Below are positions 7,080-9,737 of a stretch of DNA of 9,737 nucleotides, in pieces. The stretch comes from Candidatus Aminicenantota bacterium. GTDB lineage: Bacteria > Acidobacteriota > Aminicenantia > Aminicenantales > Aminicenantaceae. A model generated the notes under the pieces. That model did not search any database, was not told the DNA's origin, and saw only the letters and a program-made list of their open reading frames with translations. The stretch covers positions 1 to 9,737 of the forward strand of contig DAOUYU010000057.1 of NCBI GenBank assembly GCA_030673995.1, read 5' to 3'. Position numbers and translations under genes: made by a program. Numbering within the stretch: position 1 is the stretch's first letter; each line of letters opens with the position of its first letter.

Positions 7080-7990
7080 CAATCGACTCCCACTGCTTTT
7101 GCAAATAAATCTTCAAGAGACGTCCGGCTTTTTACAAAATGCCTTATTTGAATATTCTCTTCAGCGGCAACCGCAAAAATATCTTGCGGATTTTTATCAG
7201 GAGGTAAATAAACTTTTAGAACCCCATCTTTGGTTTCTTTTATTCTGGACTTTTTATCCCGCAATTTTTTAACAAAACCTTCTGATTCCCCCTTTACCCT
7301 TAATTCATAGAGTTTGTAATCTATCTGTTTGAGCCTGTCCATATCACCCTGAGCAGCTAATTTTCCCTTATTGAGAATCACTACGTAGGAACAGATAGCT
7401 TCGATATCGGGAAGGATATGGGAGGAGATCAGGATCTGGATATCTTTCTTGGAAGATATATCTATGATAAGCTCCAGTATTTCTTTTCTCCCCTGAGGGT
7501 CCAGACTGCTTGTGGGCTCATCGAGAAAAATGAGTTTTGGATCGTGAACTATCGCCTGAGCAAGCTTGAGCCTCTGCTTCATACCTCCGGAGTAGGTCTC
7601 AAGATTACGGTAGCGGCTCTCCCCCAGCCCAACATAAAAAAGCACCTCGTGGGCACGCTTCATGGCCTCCTGACGGGGCATTCCCGAGAGTTCCCCGAAA
7701 TAAGAGGTGAAGGAGACAGCATCCATTCCAGGAATAAAGCAGTCATCCTCTGGCATGTAGCCGACAAAACGGCGGATAGAGGATTGCTCGTGCTTGATAT
7801 CATAGTCGAGAATACGGCCTTCGCCTTTATCAGGAACAAGAAATCCGAGAAGAATGCGAAGAAGTGTACTTTTGCCTGCTCCGTTAGGTCCTAAAAGACC
7901 GATGGCTCCCTGGGGCAAATCCAGGTCCACTCCATCCAGGGCTTTAAGTTTTCCGTAGCTGAAATGAAGGTCTTTAACTTCTATACTCAT
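7079..7990 (-). CDS. ABC-2-type transporter ATP-binding protein (first pair, operon head)
   Basis: This is the first gene of the four-gene exporter operon, encoding an ATPase that energises the adjacent permease. Seen: Walker A GPNGAGKST (34-42), signature YSGGMKQR (133-140), Walker B LIFLDEP (153-159), D-loop SSLD, and switch His191 in SSHILPD. The Q-loop position reads GYMPEDD (77-83), with Glu/Asp where a Gln is usual; GYxPE variants are common in CcmA-like ATPases, so this is not a defect. A C-terminal extension (about 215-303) follows the nucleotide-binding domain. The ATG at 7990 gives the expected MSIEVKDLHFSYG start but has no well-spaced ribosome binding site (AGGA is either 1 or about 13 bases away), unlike the rest of the operon. 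An upstream ATG at 7999-7997 is closed at once by TAG. Confidence 0.92.
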   Translation of the reverse strand: MSIEVKDLHFSYGKLKALDGVDLDLPQGAIGLLGPNGAGKSTLLRILLGFLVPDKGEGRILDYDIKHEQSSIRRFVGYMPEDDCFIPGMDAVSFTSYFGELSGMPRQEAMKRAHEVLFYVGLGESRYRNLETYSGGMKQRLKLAQAIVHDPKLIFLDEPTSSLDPQGRKEILELIIDISSKKDIQILISSHILPDIEAICSYVVILNKGKLAAQGDMDRLKQIDYKLYELRVKGESEGFVKKLRDKKSRIKETKDGVLKVYLPPDKNPQDIFAVAAEENIQIRHFVKSRTSLEDLFAKAVGVD

Positions 7991-8002
7991 ATCCTACATA
8001 TT

Positions 8003-8032
8003 ATCCTAAACTCTTATATTTATATACGGCAA
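8003..8032 (-). promoter_or_regulatory. Weak candidate promoter for the ABC exporter operon
   Basis: On the minus strand, TTGCCG (8032-8027) and TAGGAT (8008-8003) are separated by 18 bases. Transcription would start about 6 bases before the ATG at 7990, giving a nearly leaderless transcript, which would fit the missing ribosome binding site. Each box matches consensus at only four of six positions, and the surrounding AT-rich sequence offers alternatives. Confidence 0.2.
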
Positions 8033-8037
8033 TTCCT

Positions 8038-8057
8038 AAAAAAAGTTCTCTCAACTC
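8038..8057 (-). terminator. Weak candidate rho-independent terminator after the permuted gpmI gene
   Basis: Read on the minus strand, a short stem GAGTT (8057-8053) and AACTT (8047-8043, with one G-U pair) encloses a 5-base loop and runs directly into a seven-T tract (8044-8038). It lies about 30 bases after the mutase stop codon and would separate that gene from the ABC operon. The stem is only 4-5 pairs, so termination would be inefficient at best. Confidence 0.3.
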
Positions 8058-8088
8058 GATAATTCCTACACGTAAACGTTGTTTTTTT

Positions 8089-9696
8089 TCATAATTCCAG
8101 AATAGCTTGCTTCCCTTCTCCAAAAACCAATGCCCTGTAAGCCTTTTCCACTCGATCCCAGTTTTCTTCTCTATCCAAAGCCCAGAATCTCCCGATAACA
8201 GTAACAACCTGACCGAGAGAGAGAGTCTGACACATCTCTTCTACCTTTGAAACATAAACGGCACCGCTTTCAGGCTTCTCCCCTCTCCGGCCGATCAAAG
8301 AATGTATAAAGACATGTGGAAGCTCGATCTGCTTAGCCAGACGAAGCAGAGCAAAAAGATGCTTTATTGTACCGTGGGAGCTGTAACGGGATACTATTCC
8401 CATAAGATGGAGTGATTTCTTGTCCCTTTTCGCTCCCTCCATAGCCCAGCGAAAAGCATCGTTTCGAAAAAAGCTACCATCCTCTATGGCCTCATCTATC
8501 TTGACCCGATCAAGACGGACCTTCCTCCCGGCTCCGAGATGAAGATGCCCGGCTTCAGAATTGCCTACGGTGTTGGAAGGCATTCCTACTGCTTCGCCTG
8601 CGGCTCTAAGGTAGGAGTGAGGATAATCGAACCACAATTTATCAAAGTTTGGAGTTTCTGCTTCGGCAATCAGATTTCCTTCTCTCTCCTGCCTCATCCC
8701 CCATCCGTCCAAAATGAGAAGGAGCACTCTCCTTTCTGCTTTTGCTGCCTGTGGGGAATTGAGAATCAAACTCTCGCCAGTCATCTCAAGGGGTTTTTTC
8801 AGGTCCAGCAACTCCAGGAGGGTGGGAGCAACATCGGACAGATCCCCTTCTTGTTTTAAATGCCAGGATTTTTGGTCCTCAGAGGAAAAATCAGCAAGGA
8901 TAAAAGGAGCAGGATTTTTTGTATGGCCGGTGTTGACCGTACCATTGGCATAAAGCCATTCTTCTACTGTCCCATGGTCGGATGTAATAATAAGTGTCAC
9001 GCTCTGAGTGCGACAGTCCTCGATTATTTTCCCTAGCTCTTGGTCAACTGTTTCCACAGCTCTAAGCACAGCTGCCTTATTTTCAATGTGACCTACAACA
9101 TCCACGTTTGCCAGATTGGCTATGATCATTGTATAAGCGGGATTTTTAAGATTTGAGGAGATAGCTTCTCTAACCTGGCTGGCACTCATCTCAGGCGTTA
9201 GAGCATAGGAGGAGATACCCTCTGGTGAAGGAACGATAATCCTCTCCTCGCCTGGAAATGTTTCATCACTTCTTCCGTTCATAAAAAAGCCGACATGGAC
9301 AGCCTTCTCGGACTCGGAAATTTTCAGCAGACGAGTTCCTTCTTTTGAAAGAACTTCAGCTAGAGTGTTCTTGATTTTCCCACCCGAAGGAAAAGCAACT
9401 TTAACGTCAAGGGAAGAATCATACTCAATCATGGTTACAAAATTTAGTCGCAGATCTTTCTTTGTGGGGAAGTGACTGAAATTCCTATCAACAAAACTTT
9501 GAGTTAACTCAATCTCTCTTTCCCCACGTATATTATAAAAAATCGCATAGTCTCCTCGCTCAAACCTCCCCAGAACTTGACCTGAAGAACCAACGGCCAC
9601 AATCGGCTCCAAAGCTTCATCTTCCTGACCAGCCTGATAAGCCTCCCTTATGGACTCTATCAGTTGGGATGTTTTGAAACTATTATAAGTCGGCAT
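8089..9696 (-). CDS. gpmI: Circularly permuted 2,3-bisphosphoglycerate-independent phosphoglycerate mutase
   Basis: The family interconverts 3- and 2-phosphoglycerate in glycolysis and gluconeogenesis using two Mn ions and a phosphoserine. Here the order of sequence is rotated. Residues 1-60 match the late iPGM_N region (SIREAYQAGQEDEALEPIV, then FYNIRGER). Residues 85-312 match the canonical C-terminal half (FVTMIEYD, SESEKAVHVGFF, PEMSA, NVDVVGH, SDHG, NTGHTKNP, APTLLELL, LEMTGESLI). Residues 313-322 are a linker. Residues 323-535 match the canonical N-terminal half (LLLILDGWG, GNSEAGH, AIEDGSFF, LHLMG, GRFWALDRE, NWDRVEKAYRALVFGEG). By canonical equivalence the metal ligands are Asp199, His203, His258, Asp330, Ser380, Asp240 and His241; phosphate-binding residues Arg57, Arg60, Lys131, Arg503 and Arg509 and substrate His441 are also present. 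The DGRD motif is altered (GRRG, 469-472). At 535 residues it is close to the usual length of about 510. The ATG is fixed by an in-frame TAA two codons upstream. No well-placed ribosome binding site is visible; the nearest AGGA is about 14 bases away. Confidence 0.93.
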   Translation of the reverse strand: MPTYNSFKTSQLIESIREAYQAGQEDEALEPIVAVGSSGQVLGRFERGDYAIFYNIRGEREIELTQSFVDRNFSHFPTKKDLRLNFVTMIEYDSSLDVKVAFPSGGKIKNTLAEVLSKEGTRLLKISESEKAVHVGFFMNGRSDETFPGEERIIVPSPEGISSYALTPEMSASQVREAISSNLKNPAYTMIIANLANVDVVGHIENKAAVLRAVETVDQELGKIIEDCRTQSVTLIITSDHGTVEEWLYANGTVNTGHTKNPAPFILADFSSEDQKSWHLKQEGDLSDVAPTLLELLDLKKPLEMTGESLILNSPQAAKAERRVLLLILDGWGMRQEREGNLIAEAETPNFDKLWFDYPHSYLRAAGEAVGMPSNTVGNSEAGHLHLGAGRKVRLDRVKIDEAIEDGSFFRNDAFRWAMEGAKRDKKSLHLMGIVSRYSSHGTIKHLFALLRLAKQIELPHVFIHSLIGRRGEKPESGAVYVSKVEEMCQTLSLGQVVTVIGRFWALDREENWDRVEKAYRALVFGEGKQAILEL

Positions 9697-9737
9697 TTTT
9701 TATAAATAATCCTGGTTAAAGGCTTAATAATAGAAAC

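Noticed and set aside
7080..7082. TTG start for the first permease
   Set aside because: The ATG three bases downstream has better spacing to GGGAG and forms the usual TGATG stop-start overlap.
8001..8207. Minus-strand 68-codon open frame overlapping the 3-prime end of the mutase gene
   Set aside because: Most of it lies in another frame of the mutase coding region, with no ribosome binding site or recognisable domain.
8089..9696. Two separate partial gpmI genes or a fusion of unrelated pieces instead of a permutation
   Set aside because: There is one uninterrupted frame. The two parts are complementary, without overlap or missing motifs, and the frame ends are set by an upstream in-frame TAA and a stop that fall at the same canonical site.

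Overview
The window comes from a bacterium with moderate to slightly AT-rich DNA. Strong AGGAGG-type ribosome binding sites, a signal-peptide peptidase and a likely lipoprotein suggest a Gram-negative envelope. The phylum cannot be fixed from the sequence. The mix of an M1 peptidase, small membrane proteins and paired ABC-2 exporters resembles Acidobacteriota/Aminicenantes-like genomes, but that is only an impression. TGA acts as a normal stop here (it ends the peptidase gene and both inner ABC cistrons). There are no RNA genes, insertion sequences, CRISPR arrays or large repeats, and no gene-free stretch longer than about 300 bases.

Layout: at the left edge, on the minus strand, is the N-terminal part of a nitroreductase-family flavoprotein. 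A roughly 170-base divergent promoter region separates it from a plus-strand group: a secreted M1 zinc metallopeptidase (probably starting at a TTG), an uncharacterised six-helix membrane protein 21 bases downstream, and, after a 94-base gap with its own candidate promoter, an acidic putative lipoprotein. This group meets a minus-strand operon tail to tail across 14 bases. The operon encodes two complete ABC-2 exporter half-sets (ATPase, permease, ATPase, permease), whose four genes overlap or are separated by a single base.

At the right edge, upstream of the ABC operon on the same strand, is the main discovery: a 535-residue 2,3-bisphosphoglycerate-independent phosphoglycerate mutase whose sequence is circularly permuted. 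The protein begins in the late part of the canonical iPGM_N domain and runs through the canonical C-terminus. It then crosses a linker of about ten residues, restarts at the canonical N-terminus (LILDGWG, GNSEAGH) and ends at the canonical ALV-GEG segment just before the point where it began. All recognisable metal ligands and the phosphate-binding Arg/Lys residues are present, but the canonical DGRD motif and the SDGGVHSH loop are altered.

The glycolytic enzyme, exporters, peptidase and nitroreductase form no obvious single pathway. The two ABC pairs most likely assemble with each other or work on related substrates. The M1 peptidase and its membrane-protein neighbour are probably co-transcribed.
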